64,000 nucleotides of DNA from Ruminococcus sp. (GTDB taxonomy: Bacteria; Bacillota; Clostridia; Oscillospirales; Acutalibacteraceae), in the NCBI GenBank assembly GCA_017456845.1, contig JAFTIP010000013.1, positions 1 to 64,000 of the forward strand. Direction: 5' to 3'. The position numbers and the translations under genes were made by a program. The stretch's first letter is position 1. Each line of letters begins with the position of its first letter. A model generated the notes under the pieces. That model did no database searches and had not been told where the DNA came from. It worked only from the letters and a program-made list of their open reading frames with translations. Positions 35,614 through 43,207 of this stretch are shown here, in pieces.

Positions 35614-37038
35614 TTAGCCGTTAACCTTCTTGCGAAGAACAACAACTGCTGCACCGGCCATTGCAACTACTGCAAGAACTGCAAATACAGCAATGTTTGC
35701 ACCTGTGGGAGGAACGTCCTTGTCGCCTGCCTCAGGAGCACCTGTACCGCCTGTTACATCTGTAGAAACGGGCTTTGTTACAGGGTCGGGTGTAACAGCA
35801 GAGTCTAAAGTTGTGGGCTGAGTAGCATCCTCATATACGGGAAGAATCCAAAGCATATCAACATACACTTCGTCATTAACCTTCTCAGAATTTGTGAAGA
35901 AAGACTCGCCGTTGAACTGTGTCATCTCTTCGATAACCCACTGAGGTGTAAGGATAGTCTGGCCGTTAGCAGCATCGAGAACCTCAAACTCAACCTCGAT
36001 AACTGTACCGGGTGTTGTTGCAAAGTCCATACCGTTGTTTACTTCTGTAGCGTTGAAGTAAATTGTGCCAGCCTCGCCTGTGTTAACGATTGCACCGTAG
36101 ATGTTGGGAGTTGCTGCAGAGAGAACCTTAAGATACTCAGCATTGTATGTGATGTAACCCTGAATGTCCTCAATTTTATCAGGAGCATCTAAATGAAGCT
36201 CAACAGTAAGTGTATCGCCAACCTTAATCTTGCGGTCTTCGAGCTCTTCAGCGTCGAAATCGAACATTGCAAAGCCGTCGTCAACTGCAGGCTCTGTGGG
36301 AGCTACTGTAGGAGCCTCTGTGGGTGCCTCAGTAGGAGCTTCTGTGGGAAGGATTTCCTCAGATGCTGTCCAGTCAACAACTAAACCGCTTGCACTGATA
36401 AGTGCAGTTACCTGATCGTTTGTAAGACCAAGAGCCTTTGCGGTATCATCGATAATAGCCTGGTCGTCCTTACCGCTATACTCTCTTGCAGAGTCAAGCC
36501 AATCTGTAAGGAAACCTTCGAATACGCTCTCAGCAGTTGCTCCGGGAGGGAGACATGTGCCGATTACGTTACCGATAGATGTAATCTGTAAAACGGGACC
36601 GTACTTTGCAGGATCCTGGTTCTTCCAGAAAGCAGCAACAGCTGTTTTGGAGCTATCCTGAGGATTCTCATAGAGTGTACCATCAGAATAGAGTGTGTCG
36701 CCATAGCAATCTGTGGACATAAGTGTGTCGTAAGTCTGTAAGCCGATATCTACGCTGAAAATAACACCGTAGTATGCACCTTCCTCAAGACCGCCAACCT
36801 TGCTGATGTCGTAGGAATAAAGGCCTGTTTCAACCTCTGTGCACTTTTCCTTCTTGGACTGCCAAGCAGCAAGAGAGTCACCGCCGTATGCCCAGATGTG
36901 GCAATAAACGGAGCTATAGTTTTCCCAATCTGCGGGAACTTCGAAGTAGATTGTTGTATCCTCTGCAGCACTAACGCCAACAACAGCAACAGATGCTACG
37001 CAGAAGAGAGCCAACATAAGACATAAAATCTTCTTCAT
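35614..37038 (-). CDS. Two-module sortable surface protein: starch-binding-like + cohesin-like (paralog C)
   Basis: A 474-residue exported protein joining both module types of the cluster. The signal peptide ends VGVSA near residue 24. Residues 25-225 match paralogs A and E (TTIYFEVPADW, TSIGNVIGTCLPPG, SGKDDQAIIDD). A PTEAPTEAPTEAP linker follows. A cohesin-like domain (about 265-400) has IKVGDTLTVELHLDAPDKIE and IYFNATEVNNGMDF. Then come a Thr-rich stalk, DVPPTG, a membrane helix and LRKKVNG. It looks like a natural fusion of an A-type head with a B-type body. AGGAGG before ATG; own promoter and terminator. Carbohydrate and protein partners are unknown. Confidence 0.82.
   Translation of the reverse strand: MKKILCLMLALFCVASVAVVGVSAAEDTTIYFEVPADWENYSSVYCHIWAYGGDSLAAWQSKKEKCTEVETGLYSYDISKVGGLEEGAYYGVIFSVDIGLQTYDTLMSTDCYGDTLYSDGTLYENPQDSSKTAVAAFWKNQDPAKYGPVLQITSIGNVIGTCLPPGATAESVFEGFLTDWLDSAREYSGKDDQAIIDDTAKALGLTNDQVTALISASGLVVDWTASEEILPTEAPTEAPTEAPTVAPTEPAVDDGFAMFDFDAEELEDRKIKVGDTLTVELHLDAPDKIEDIQGYITYNAEYLKVLSAATPNIYGAIVNTGEAGTIYFNATEVNNGMDFATTPGTVIEVEFEVLDAANGQTILTPQWVIEEMTQFNGESFFTNSEKVNDEVYVDMLWILPVYEDATQPTTLDSAVTPDPVTKPVSTDVTGGTGAPEAGDKDVPPTGANIAVFAVLAVVAMAGAAVVVLRKKVNG
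36270..36350 (-). repeat. PTEA tandem linker repeat in paralog C
   Basis: Codes for about four PTEAPT-type units (12-nt repeat unit) forming an unstructured spacer between the two modules. Confidence 0.7.
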
Positions 37039-37069
37039 TTTTGTACCTCCTAATAATTTTGGTAATTAC

Positions 37070-37099
37070 ATTATATACCGCCAACAACAACAATGTCAA
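37070..37099 (-). promoter_or_regulatory. Promoter of paralog C
   Basis: Minus strand TTGACA, 18 nt, TATAAT. Confidence 0.8.
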
Positions 37100-37119
37100 C
37101 AAGTAAGCTGGCAAATAAA

Positions 37120-37150
37120 CAAAAAAGCTTCCGAAAAATCGGAAGCTTTT
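37120..37150 (-). terminator. Terminator of paralog D
   Basis: Perfect 12-bp stem AAAAGCTTCCGA/TCGGAAGCTTTT followed by a T run on the minus strand; stem core identical to the paralog B terminator. Confidence 0.9.
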
Positions 37151-37165
37151 AAGTGTTAATTAAAA

Positions 37166-37861
37166 TTAGCCGTTAACTCTCTTGCGGAGAACAACTACTG
37201 CTGCACCAGCCATAGCAACTACTGCAAGAACTGCAAAGATAGCAACTGTGGAACCTGTGGGAGGAACGTCTGTTGTGCCGCCCTGTGTGCCTGTAGAACC
37301 TGTTGCATCTGTCTCAGGAGCCTGTGTGGGCTCTACAACTGTTGTAGCTGTGGGCTCAACTGTTGTTGTAGCCTGTGTGGGCTCAACTGTTGTTGTGGGA
37401 GCAACATACTCAACAATTGCCTCTTCGAGAACAACTGCATCGTTAACCTTCTCAGAGTTTGTGTAGTAAGAATCGCCGTTACGCTCTGTCATCTCTTCTA
37501 CTGTCATAGCAGCAGCAACTTCGCCCTCGCCGATTACTTCGAACTTAACCTCAACAAGAGTAGCTGCTGTTGTGAAATCAAGACCGTTGTTAACTTCTGT
37601 AGCATTGAAGTAGATTGTGCCAGCTTCGTTTGTGTTGATGATAGCACCGTAGATGTTGGGAGTTGCAGCCTCAACAACCTTGAGAACAGCTGCATCATAT
37701 GTAATGAAGCCCTGAACGTCCTCAATCTTGTTGGGAGTTGTGAGTGTAGCTGTGTAAACAACTTCGCCCTCTTTCTCGGGAGCAAGAGCGTTTACGCCAA
37801 CGATTGCAAAGCTTGCAAGGCAAACTACTGCAAGTGCTAAAGTGATAATTCTCTTAAACAT
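37166..37861 (-). CDS. Sortable surface protein with cohesin-like domain (paralog D)
   Basis: A 231-residue exported protein, very similar to paralog B. Signal peptide to about VGVNA (residue 25). Cohesin-like domain (about 27-145) with TPNKIEDVQGFITYDA, IYFNATEVNNGLDF and EEMTERNGDSYYTNSEKVN. Thr/Val/Glu-rich stalk with TTTVEPT repeats, then DVPPTG, membrane helix and LRKRVNG. No starch-binding-like head. AGGAGG precedes the ATG; own promoter and terminator. Confidence 0.82.
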   Translation of the reverse strand: MFKRIITLALAVVCLASFAIVGVNALAPEKEGEVVYTATLTTPNKIEDVQGFITYDAAVLKVVEAATPNIYGAIINTNEAGTIYFNATEVNNGLDFTTAATLVEVKFEVIGEGEVAAAMTVEEMTERNGDSYYTNSEKVNDAVVLEEAIVEYVAPTTTVEPTQATTTVEPTATTVVEPTQAPETDATGSTGTQGGTTDVPPTGSTVAIFAVLAVVAMAGAAVVVLRKRVNG

Positions 37862-37892
37862 TGGATTTTCCTCCTAAAAATTATTTGATTAA

Positions 37893-37921
37893 ATTATACA
37901 TTATTTAATATTTAAAATCAA
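37893..37921 (-). promoter_or_regulatory. Promoter of paralog D
   Basis: Minus strand TTGATT, 17 nt, TATAAT. Confidence 0.72.
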
Positions 37922-38004
37922 TAGTATTTTTCAAATAAATATTGGAAACTCAAATAATATACACAATATTACAGATAAAGATATTTTATAGCCATATTTC
38001 ACAA

Positions 38005-38040
38005 AAATAAAAACCCTGAGGATAACCTCAGGGTTTTTGT
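38005..38040 (-). terminator. Terminator of paralog E
   Basis: Stem AAACCCTGAGG/CCTCAGGGTTT with T runs on both strands. Confidence 0.9.
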
Positions 38041-38056
38041 TCAGTCTGTTTGATTT

Positions 38057-38896
38057 TTACTGTACGCTCTTTTTACGGAGTGCAAAAACTACTAATGCAG
38101 CAGCGAGCATCATAGCAAGTGCTACGAATACCACTGTTGTTTCCTGACCTGAGGAAACAGCACCGGAGTTCTGGGGAGTTACAGGCTTGTCAGCTGTGGG
38201 TGCCTTAGACTCAGCTTTTTCCCAAGCTACCTTAACGCCTGCTTCCTTAATGAGCTTTTCACCTGTGTCCTGCGAAAGGCCTAAACCATTAAGAACGTCA
38301 TCAATAATTGCCTGATCGTCCTTGCCGCTGTGGGTCTGTGCGCTGGTAAGCTTTTCGTTAAGGAAGGTTGTGAACATTGACTCAGCGGTTGTGCCAGCAG
38401 GAATACATGTGCCGATAAGATTACCGATAGATGTAATCTGCATTAAGGGGCCATACTGAGCAGGGTCCTGATTTTTCCAGAATGCTGCACGGCAGGTTTT
38501 GGAGCTGTCTGTAGGATTCTCATAAATGGTGTCATTGCAATAAAGAGTATCGCCAAGGCAAGCTGTAGACATAACTGCATCGTAAGTCTGAAGGTCAATA
38601 TCGATTACAAAGATAACACCGTAGGTTTTGCCGGCTTCGAGACCGCCAACCTTAGATGTATCGTAAGCCCAAAGGCGACCTTCAACAAGCTCGCAGGACT
38701 CTTTCTTAGACTTCCATGCTGCCTTAGACTCGCCACCGCCAAGCTCCCATATATGGCAGAAAACCTTGGAATAGTTGTTCCAATCACTTGGAACCTCAAA
38801 ATAAATTTTGTCAGCATCAGCAGCGCTGACACCGATTACGGCTGTGCCTGCAATGCAGACAATAGCCAGTGCAAGACAAAGAACTCTCTTTATCAT
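38057..38896 (-). CDS. Secreted TM-anchored protein, starch-binding-like module + helical domain (paralog E)
   Basis: A 279-residue exported protein, full-length relative of paralog A. Signal peptide to about IGVSA. Beta module with KIYFEVPSDW, HIWELGGG, GVIFVID and LQTYDA; helical region with TSIGNLIGTCIPAG and SGKDDQAIIDD; Pro/Lys linker; SSGQETT; membrane helix; LRKKSVQ. As in A, no PPTG motif, so it is probably retained by the membrane helix. ATG at 38896 follows AGGAGGAG; an upstream frame extension to 38980 crosses the promoter and is not real. Confidence 0.8.
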   Translation of the reverse strand: MIKRVLCLALAIVCIAGTAVIGVSAADADKIYFEVPSDWNNYSKVFCHIWELGGGESKAAWKSKKESCELVEGRLWAYDTSKVGGLEAGKTYGVIFVIDIDLQTYDAVMSTACLGDTLYCNDTIYENPTDSSKTCRAAFWKNQDPAQYGPLMQITSIGNLIGTCIPAGTTAESMFTTFLNEKLTSAQTHSGKDDQAIIDDVLNGLGLSQDTGEKLIKEAGVKVAWEKAESKAPTADKPVTPQNSGAVSSGQETTVVFVALAMMLAAALVVFALRKKSVQ

Positions 38897-38951
38897 TTCG
38901 TTTCTCCTCCTGATATAAAGATATTCCTTGCAAGCATATCTCCTTAAGTTT

Positions 38952-38980
38952 ATTATATACCAACCAGCGTCTATTTGCAA
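38952..38980 (-). promoter_or_regulatory. Promoter of paralog E
   Basis: Minus strand TTGCAA, 17 nt, TATAAT. Confidence 0.78.
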
Positions 38981-39152
38981 TAGACCTTATTGTTGATATA
39001 TTAACCAACTTTAGGGTCTTTGATTAGTGCGATATACACAAACAAAGCAGTATAAGCGTAACCCCACACACTAAAGCATCACGCCGTTACTTATGGGTTT
39101 TCTCTAAATAATTTTTCAGTTGCCGATTTGCTCTCAAGTGGCTAACCCACAA
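38981..39152. other. Gene-free stretch between paralogs E and F
   Basis: The 333-nt gap 38897-39229 holds the paralog E promoter on the left and the paralog F terminator on the right. In between I see no coding frame with a ribosome binding site, no tRNA and no strong fold. Confidence 0.6.
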
Positions 39153-39181
39153 AGAAAAACTCCTCCCCTTTCGGGGAGGAG
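39153..39181 (-). terminator. Terminator of paralog F
   Basis: Minus-strand stem CTCCTCCCC/GGGGAGGAG, GAAA-type loop, followed by TTTTTC. It is 48 nt after the stop codon. Confidence 0.88.
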
Positions 39182-39229
39182 CAAAAGCATAAAACTAAGA
39201 GTTTAAATAAAACTTAGATACTTTATAAA

Positions 39230-40498
39230 TTAAGCGTTAGCCTTCTTGCGAAGAACAACTACTGCTGCAGCTGCCATAGCAACTACTGCGAGAGCTGCGA
39301 AGATAGCAACGTTTGCACCTGTGGGAGGTGTGTCAGGCTTCTCTGTGGGAGTTGTGCCTGTGATACCTGTGGGATCAGCTACGGGAGCCTTTGTGGGATC
39401 CTCAACAGGAGCTGTAACTGTTGTTTCGGGCTCTGTGGGACGCTCGGGAACGTTGAGTGTCTCTGTAACAACAACGTCAGCGTTAACCTGCTCGCTGTCT
39501 GTGAAGTAAGAACCACCGTTACGCTCTGTCATCTCTTCGATTGTGATATCGATAGCAGACTCAGCCTTTGCAAGAACCTCGAACTTAACCTCTACGAGAG
39601 CGGAATCAGCTGTGAAGTCAAGACCGTTGTTTACTTCTGTAGCGTTGAAGTAAATTGTGCCAGCCTCACCTGTGTTAACAATTGCACCGTAGATGTTGGG
39701 AGTTGTAGCCTCAACAACCTTGAGCATGTCAGCATCATATGTGATGTAAGCCTGAACGTCCTCAATCTTGTTAGGAGTCTTGAGGTTTACTGTGTATGTA
39801 AGCTCGTCGCCAACGTATACTTCGTTAGCAATACCGCCAATGGATACGATACCATACTCTACATCAGGAGTTGTGGGCTCTGTTACGTCATCCTCAACAG
39901 GTGTGGGAGCCTCGTTGTAAGAACGCTGGTTGAAGTATACATCACCCTTCTCAGGTGTGAAGCCATACTCACCGTTGCCGTAGTAGTAGAACCACTCACC
40001 AGCAAATGTGGACTTACCGCTGAAGTCGTTAACCATTGTCTTAGACTCGTCAACAACGTAGATCATCTCGTCGAAGCTGTCTGTACCGTCAGGATAGTTT
40101 ACGCTCTCACCAGCGTCATAGTACTCAGAACCAATGTTGATTGTCTGATATGCAGCTGTGTAGATGGGAGCCTCGGGATCTGTGCCGCCGTCGATAGCGT
40201 TGTTCCAGATGATTGTTGTAACATCCTGGTTTACATCGTAGTAGTAAAGACCCTCAACGTCTGTGGGGTTTGCTACATAGCCAGGCCAAGAAGAGCAAGC
40301 ATCTGTGCCTTCCCACCAGTAGATACCGGCAGTTGTTGCGTGTTCGTTGAGCCAGTTCTCAGGCATGTAGAAGTAGTATCTGTTGTAACCGTCAGCTTTT
40401 GCGGGAAGCTCATCAGCAGAAACAGAAGCCATTGCTACTGTACCCATGGAGAGTACGAGAACTGCTACCAAAATAACGCTCATAAGTTTTTTGGACAT
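39230..40498 (-). CDS. Two-module sortable surface protein: CBM26-like + cohesin-like (paralog F)
   Basis: A 422-residue exported protein. Signal peptide to about SVSA (residue 28). A CBM26-like module (about 35-190) is clearer than in A/C/E: NRYYFYMPENW, SSWPGYVAN, LYYYDVN and TTIIWNNAIDG, matching the usual WPG and IIFNN pattern of starch-binding family 26. A cohesin-like domain (about 220-345) has VYVGDELTYTVNL, TPNKIEDVQAYITYDA and IYFNATEVNNGLDF. A Pro/Thr/Glu stalk, DTPPTG, membrane helix and LRKKANA end the protein. Own promoter and terminator. Starch binding is inferred from the motif pattern only. Confidence 0.83.
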   Translation of the reverse strand: MSKKLMSVILVAVLVLSMGTVAMASVSADELPAKADGYNRYYFYMPENWLNEHATTAGIYWWEGTDACSSWPGYVANPTDVEGLYYYDVNQDVTTIIWNNAIDGGTDPEAPIYTAAYQTINIGSEYYDAGESVNYPDGTDSFDEMIYVVDESKTMVNDFSGKSTFAGEWFYYYGNGEYGFTPEKGDVYFNQRSYNEAPTPVEDDVTEPTTPDVEYGIVSIGGIANEVYVGDELTYTVNLKTPNKIEDVQAYITYDADMLKVVEATTPNIYGAIVNTGEAGTIYFNATEVNNGLDFTADSALVEVKFEVLAKAESAIDITIEEMTERNGGSYFTDSEQVNADVVVTETLNVPERPTEPETTVTAPVEDPTKAPVADPTGITGTTPTEKPDTPPTGANVAIFAALAVVAMAAAAVVVLRKKANA

Positions 40499-40555
40499 TT
40501 TGAATTCCTCCTAAAAAATAGTACTATTTTGCTAAGCACACGTCTTAGCACTAAC

Positions 40556-40584
40556 ATTATATAACAGATACATAGAAAAAGCAA
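40556..40584 (-). promoter_or_regulatory. Promoter of paralog F
   Basis: Minus strand TTGCTT, 17 nt, TATAAT. Confidence 0.7.
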
Positions 40585-40629
40585 GCACTATTATAACAAT
40601 TCTGTACACATTTTTTAGCTAATTTTGCA

Positions 40630-40663
40630 CAAAAATAAAGCCAACCCTTTAAGGATTGGCTTT
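40630..40663 (-). terminator. Terminator of gene G
   Basis: Minus-strand stem AAAGCCAATCCTT/AAGGGTTGGCTTT (one mismatch) followed by ATTTTT. Confidence 0.88.
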
Positions 40664-40673
40664 AAGTTTTAAA

Positions 40674-41447
40674 TTATTCTGCGTCTGTATTCTTTCTCTT
40701 AGCAACTGCTAAAATTACAACAACCACAAGTGCAAGCACAACTATGCCGCCGATTACAAAGAGTGCTGTGTTGTTACCGCCGTCAGAGCTGTTATTGTTG
40801 CTGTTTGAAGCGGGAGCGTTGGTTTTAGGAGCAGTTGTGGGCTTAATGCCTGAGCCTGTGCCCTCAACGTTGTTTTCAAAATCACCTACGTCAAACTTAT
40901 CAGCGTTATCAACCTCAGAAAGAACCTTGTTGATATCGGCAAGAATAGGTGTTTTGTCCTCTACCTTTGCCTCACCGTCTACGTTAAGAGAATATGTAAT
41001 AGTGTAGTCGTAGATATTAACCATATCATAATCGAAGATGTACTGGATGTAGTACTCAATCTGAGACTCACCCTCGGCAATAACCTCAAACTGAAGCTTA
41101 CCAATCTCTTTTGCCTTGGAAAAATCAATGGGGTCAGAAGGGTTAGTGTAGTTCATATAAATCATACCGTCGTCACCGTTGTTGGGGTTAACAACTGCAC
41201 TGGGAAAGCTTGCAAACTCGGTGCTTAAAAGCTTAAGATGCTTAGTATCAAACTTATAGAACATCTGAATACCAACAACGTCCTGCTTAAAAGATACGAG
41301 GTCGATGGAATACTCAATGGTAGAACCAACAGGAGCCTCAACACCGTTAACGGTAGAAGCAGGTGCAGCTACTGCACAAATCATTGTGGCAAGCATTATA
41401 ACACAGGTTAAAACACCTGCAACAGATGCGGTAAAAATACGTTTCAT
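40674..41447 (-). CDS. Membrane-anchored protein with divergent cohesin-like domain (gene G)
   Basis: A 257-residue exported protein. Signal peptide to about CAVAAPA. A single beta domain (about 35-170) has APVGSTIEYSIDLVSF, VVGIQMFYKFDTKHLKLLS, MIYMNYTNPSDPIDF and IGKLQFEVIAEGE, the same layout as the cohesin-like domains nearby but without the IYFNATEVNNG block. A long Asp/Asn/Ser linker, a membrane helix and AVAKRKNTDAE follow, with no PPTG motif. It is the most divergent family member in the cluster. ATG at 41447 has GGAGG upstream. Confidence 0.78.
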   Translation of the reverse strand: MKRIFTASVAGVLTCVIMLATMICAVAAPASTVNGVEAPVGSTIEYSIDLVSFKQDVVGIQMFYKFDTKHLKLLSTEFASFPSAVVNPNNGDDGMIYMNYTNPSDPIDFSKAKEIGKLQFEVIAEGESQIEYYIQYIFDYDMVNIYDYTITYSLNVDGEAKVEDKTPILADINKVLSEVDNADKFDVGDFENNVEGTGSGIKPTTAPKTNAPASNSNNNSSDGGNNTALFVIGGIVVLALVVVVILAVAKRKNTDAE

Positions 41448-41484
41448 AATATCTTCCTCCAAAGATAAACTTAATATTTATATG

Positions 41485-41513
41485 ATTATACTACAACCTT
41501 AAGGAAATTACAA
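41485..41513 (-). promoter_or_regulatory. Promoter of gene G
   Basis: Minus strand TTGTAA, 17 nt, TATAAT. Confidence 0.72.
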
Positions 41514-41710
41514 TGTTTTTTTGTATAATTAACAGTAATTTCAGTTTTTATCAGCAAAATCACTCTACAATTAAACCGCCGTTAATAAAAGTTTGATTTT
41601 ATGAAGGCTTTTGAAAGTCGAACCGCCATCTCATAGCTAACTTGCTTACGCACACTCGGCACACAAACTATCATGCTTTGCTCACCTACGCTGTCTTAAA
41701 ATAAGCACAC
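41514..41710. other. Gene-free stretch between gene G and paralog H
   Basis: The 346-nt gap 41448-41793 contains the gene G promoter and the paralog H terminator; the middle shows no supported gene or RNA. Confidence 0.6.
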
Positions 41711-41746
41711 AAAAGAAAAACGCCCCTCTGATTTCTCAGAGGGGCG
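41711..41746 (-). terminator. Terminator of paralog H
   Basis: Perfect 11-bp stem CGCCCCTCTGA/TCAGAGGGGCG, short TTTC-type loop, followed by TTTTTC on the minus strand. Confidence 0.92.
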
Positions 41747-41793
41747 GAAAAGCATAAATTAAGATGATTTAATCTTTAAATAAACTTTATTAA

Positions 41794-43164
41794 TTAGCCG
41801 TTAACCTTCTTGCGAAGTACTACAACTGCAGCGGCAGCCATAGCAAGAGTTGCAAGAACTGCATAGATAGCAATTGTGGAACCTGTGGGAGGTGTGTCGG
41901 GCTTCTCAGCAGGAGTTGTACCTGTGATACCTGTGGGATCCTCTACAGGAGCCTTTGTGGGATCTACAACTGTTGTAGCTGTGGGCTCAACTGTTGTTGT
42001 GCCTGTGGGCTCAACTGTTGTTGTACCTGTGGGCTGAACCTCAGGAACTGTAAGAGTCTCAGCAACTGTTACGTCAGCGTTAACCTGCTGGCTGTCTGTG
42101 AAGTAAGAACCACCGTTACGCTCTGTCATCTCTTCGATTGTGAGAGCGATCTCTGTGTTTGTGCCGTCAACAACTGTGAACTTAACCTGGATAAGAGCAG
42201 CCTCAGTTGTGAAGTCAAGACCGTTGTTTACTTCTGTAGCGTTGAAGTAAATTGTGCCAGCCTCGCCTGTGTTGATGATTGCACCGTAGATGTTGGGAGT
42301 AACTGCCTCAACAACTGTGAGCTTAGTAGCATCGTATGTGATGTAACCCTGAACGTCCTCAATCTTGTTGGGAGTCTTGAGGTTTGCTACGTAAGTAATC
42401 TCAGCGCCAGCCTCGGCTGTGTAGTCTGTGCCATCAACGATGATGCCGCCCTCTACAACTGCAGCTGTTGTGCCCTCAGTAGCCTCTGTAGCTTCTGTAG
42501 CCTCAGTTGCTTCTGTAGCCTCTGTTGCCTCTGTTGCCTCAGTTGCTTCTGTAGCCTCAGTAGCCTCTGTTGCTTCTGTAGCCTCAGTAGCCTCTGTCTC
42601 GTCGATTGTAGCCTCAGTAGCCTCTGTTGCCTCTGTAGCAACTGTTGTTTCTACCTCAGCAACTGTTGTCTCAACTTCTGCAACTGTTGTCTCTACCTCA
42701 GCAACTGTTGTCTCAACTTCTGCAACTGTTGTCTCAACGGAAGCAGCTGTTGTTGTCTCGTCCTCGCCTGTCTCTACTGTTTTCCAGGAGATAGAATCGA
42801 AGAGCTCACCAAAGCCGTTAGCAGCCTGACCACCATCAAGGTATGCACAGTTGCTGCCATCCATAGGAACAACATTGTCAGCTGTCTGGTAGCCAACACC
42901 GCCTGTACCGTTTGTGAAGATGATGTTAGCACCAGGCTCTGCATCGATGGACCATAAGCCATCGCCGCAATCAGTCATCATAACGCCTGCCCAACCGTTG
43001 TTTGCAACGTCATCCCAGATGTAAGCATAAGCTGCATCCCAAGCATCGGGCTTCTCGAAGTAGATTGTTGTAGCAGCAGAAGCAGAAACCATAGCTACTG
43101 TTGCCATTGCCATAATCAGAGCTGCTGCAAGAACAACGCTGATTACCTTCTTTGTCTTAGACAT
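41794..43164 (-). CDS. Repeat-stalked sortable surface protein: CBM26-like + cohesin-like (paralog H)
   Basis: A 456-residue exported protein. Signal peptide to about SASA (residue 31). A compact CBM26-like module (32-120) has TTIYFEKPDAW, AYAYIWDD, GWAGVMM, LWSIDAEPGANIIFTNG and GYQTAD. A long spacer follows, of five TTVAEVE-type units and about fifteen EAT triplet-residue units. A cohesin-like domain (about 245-370) then has TAEAGAEITYVANL, KIEDVQGYITYDA and IYFNATEVNNGLDF. Thr/Val stalk, DTPPTG, membrane helix and LRKKVNG close it. The order head-spacer-cohesin-anchor makes it look like a small scaffold subunit. Own promoter and terminator. Confidence 0.83.
   Translation of the reverse strand: MSKTKKVISVVLAAALIMAMATVAMVSASAATTIYFEKPDAWDAAYAYIWDDVANNGWAGVMMTDCGDGLWSIDAEPGANIIFTNGTGGVGYQTADNVVPMDGSNCAYLDGGQAANGFGELFDSISWKTVETGEDETTTAASVETTVAEVETTVAEVETTVAEVETTVAEVETTVATEATEATEATIDETEATEATEATEATEATEATEATEATEATEATEATEATEATEGTTAAVVEGGIIVDGTDYTAEAGAEITYVANLKTPNKIEDVQGYITYDATKLTVVEAVTPNIYGAIINTGEAGTIYFNATEVNNGLDFTTEAALIQVKFTVVDGTNTEIALTIEEMTERNGGSYFTDSQQVNADVTVAETLTVPEVQPTGTTTVEPTGTTTVEPTATTVVDPTKAPVEDPTGITGTTPAEKPDTPPTGSTIAIYAVLATLAMAAAAVVVLRKKVNG
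42474..42637 (-). repeat. 9-nt (Glu-Ala-Thr) tandem repeat in paralog H
   Basis: Runs of 9-nt units encoding EAT, interrupted once by IDET. The units alternate synonymous codons in higher-order 18-36-nt blocks, so copy number could change without frameshift. Confidence 0.88.
42638..42742 (-). repeat. 21-nt tandem repeat (TTVAEVE) in paralog H
   Basis: Five consecutive 21-nt units beginning gcaactgttgt on the plus strand, units 1 and 3 and units 2 and 4 being nearly identical (42-nt higher-order period). Confidence 0.9.
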
Positions 43165-43207
43165 AGTAAATTTCCTCCTTTAATTTTATGCTTTTATAAG
43201 CAATACA

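Noticed and set aside
37120..37150. Repeated AAGCTTCCGA hairpins (also at 34702) as insertion-sequence ends
   Set aside because: Each is followed by a T run right after a stop codon, so they are terminators; no transposase or target duplications.
42474..42742. Possible CRISPR-like repeats
   Set aside because: The units are 9 and 21 nt, directly adjacent with no spacers, and lie in frame within a gene.
42428..42829. Plus-strand frame rich in Ser/Val/Ala repeats opposite paralog H
   Set aside because: It is the antisense shadow of the EAT and TTVAEVE repeat codons; no ribosome binding site or promoter.
33697..43164. Dockerin modules (paired Ca-binding F-hand repeats) as partners for the cohesin-like domains
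   Set aside because: I searched all proteins in the window for duplicated DxNxDGxxxxxD-type motifs and saw none.
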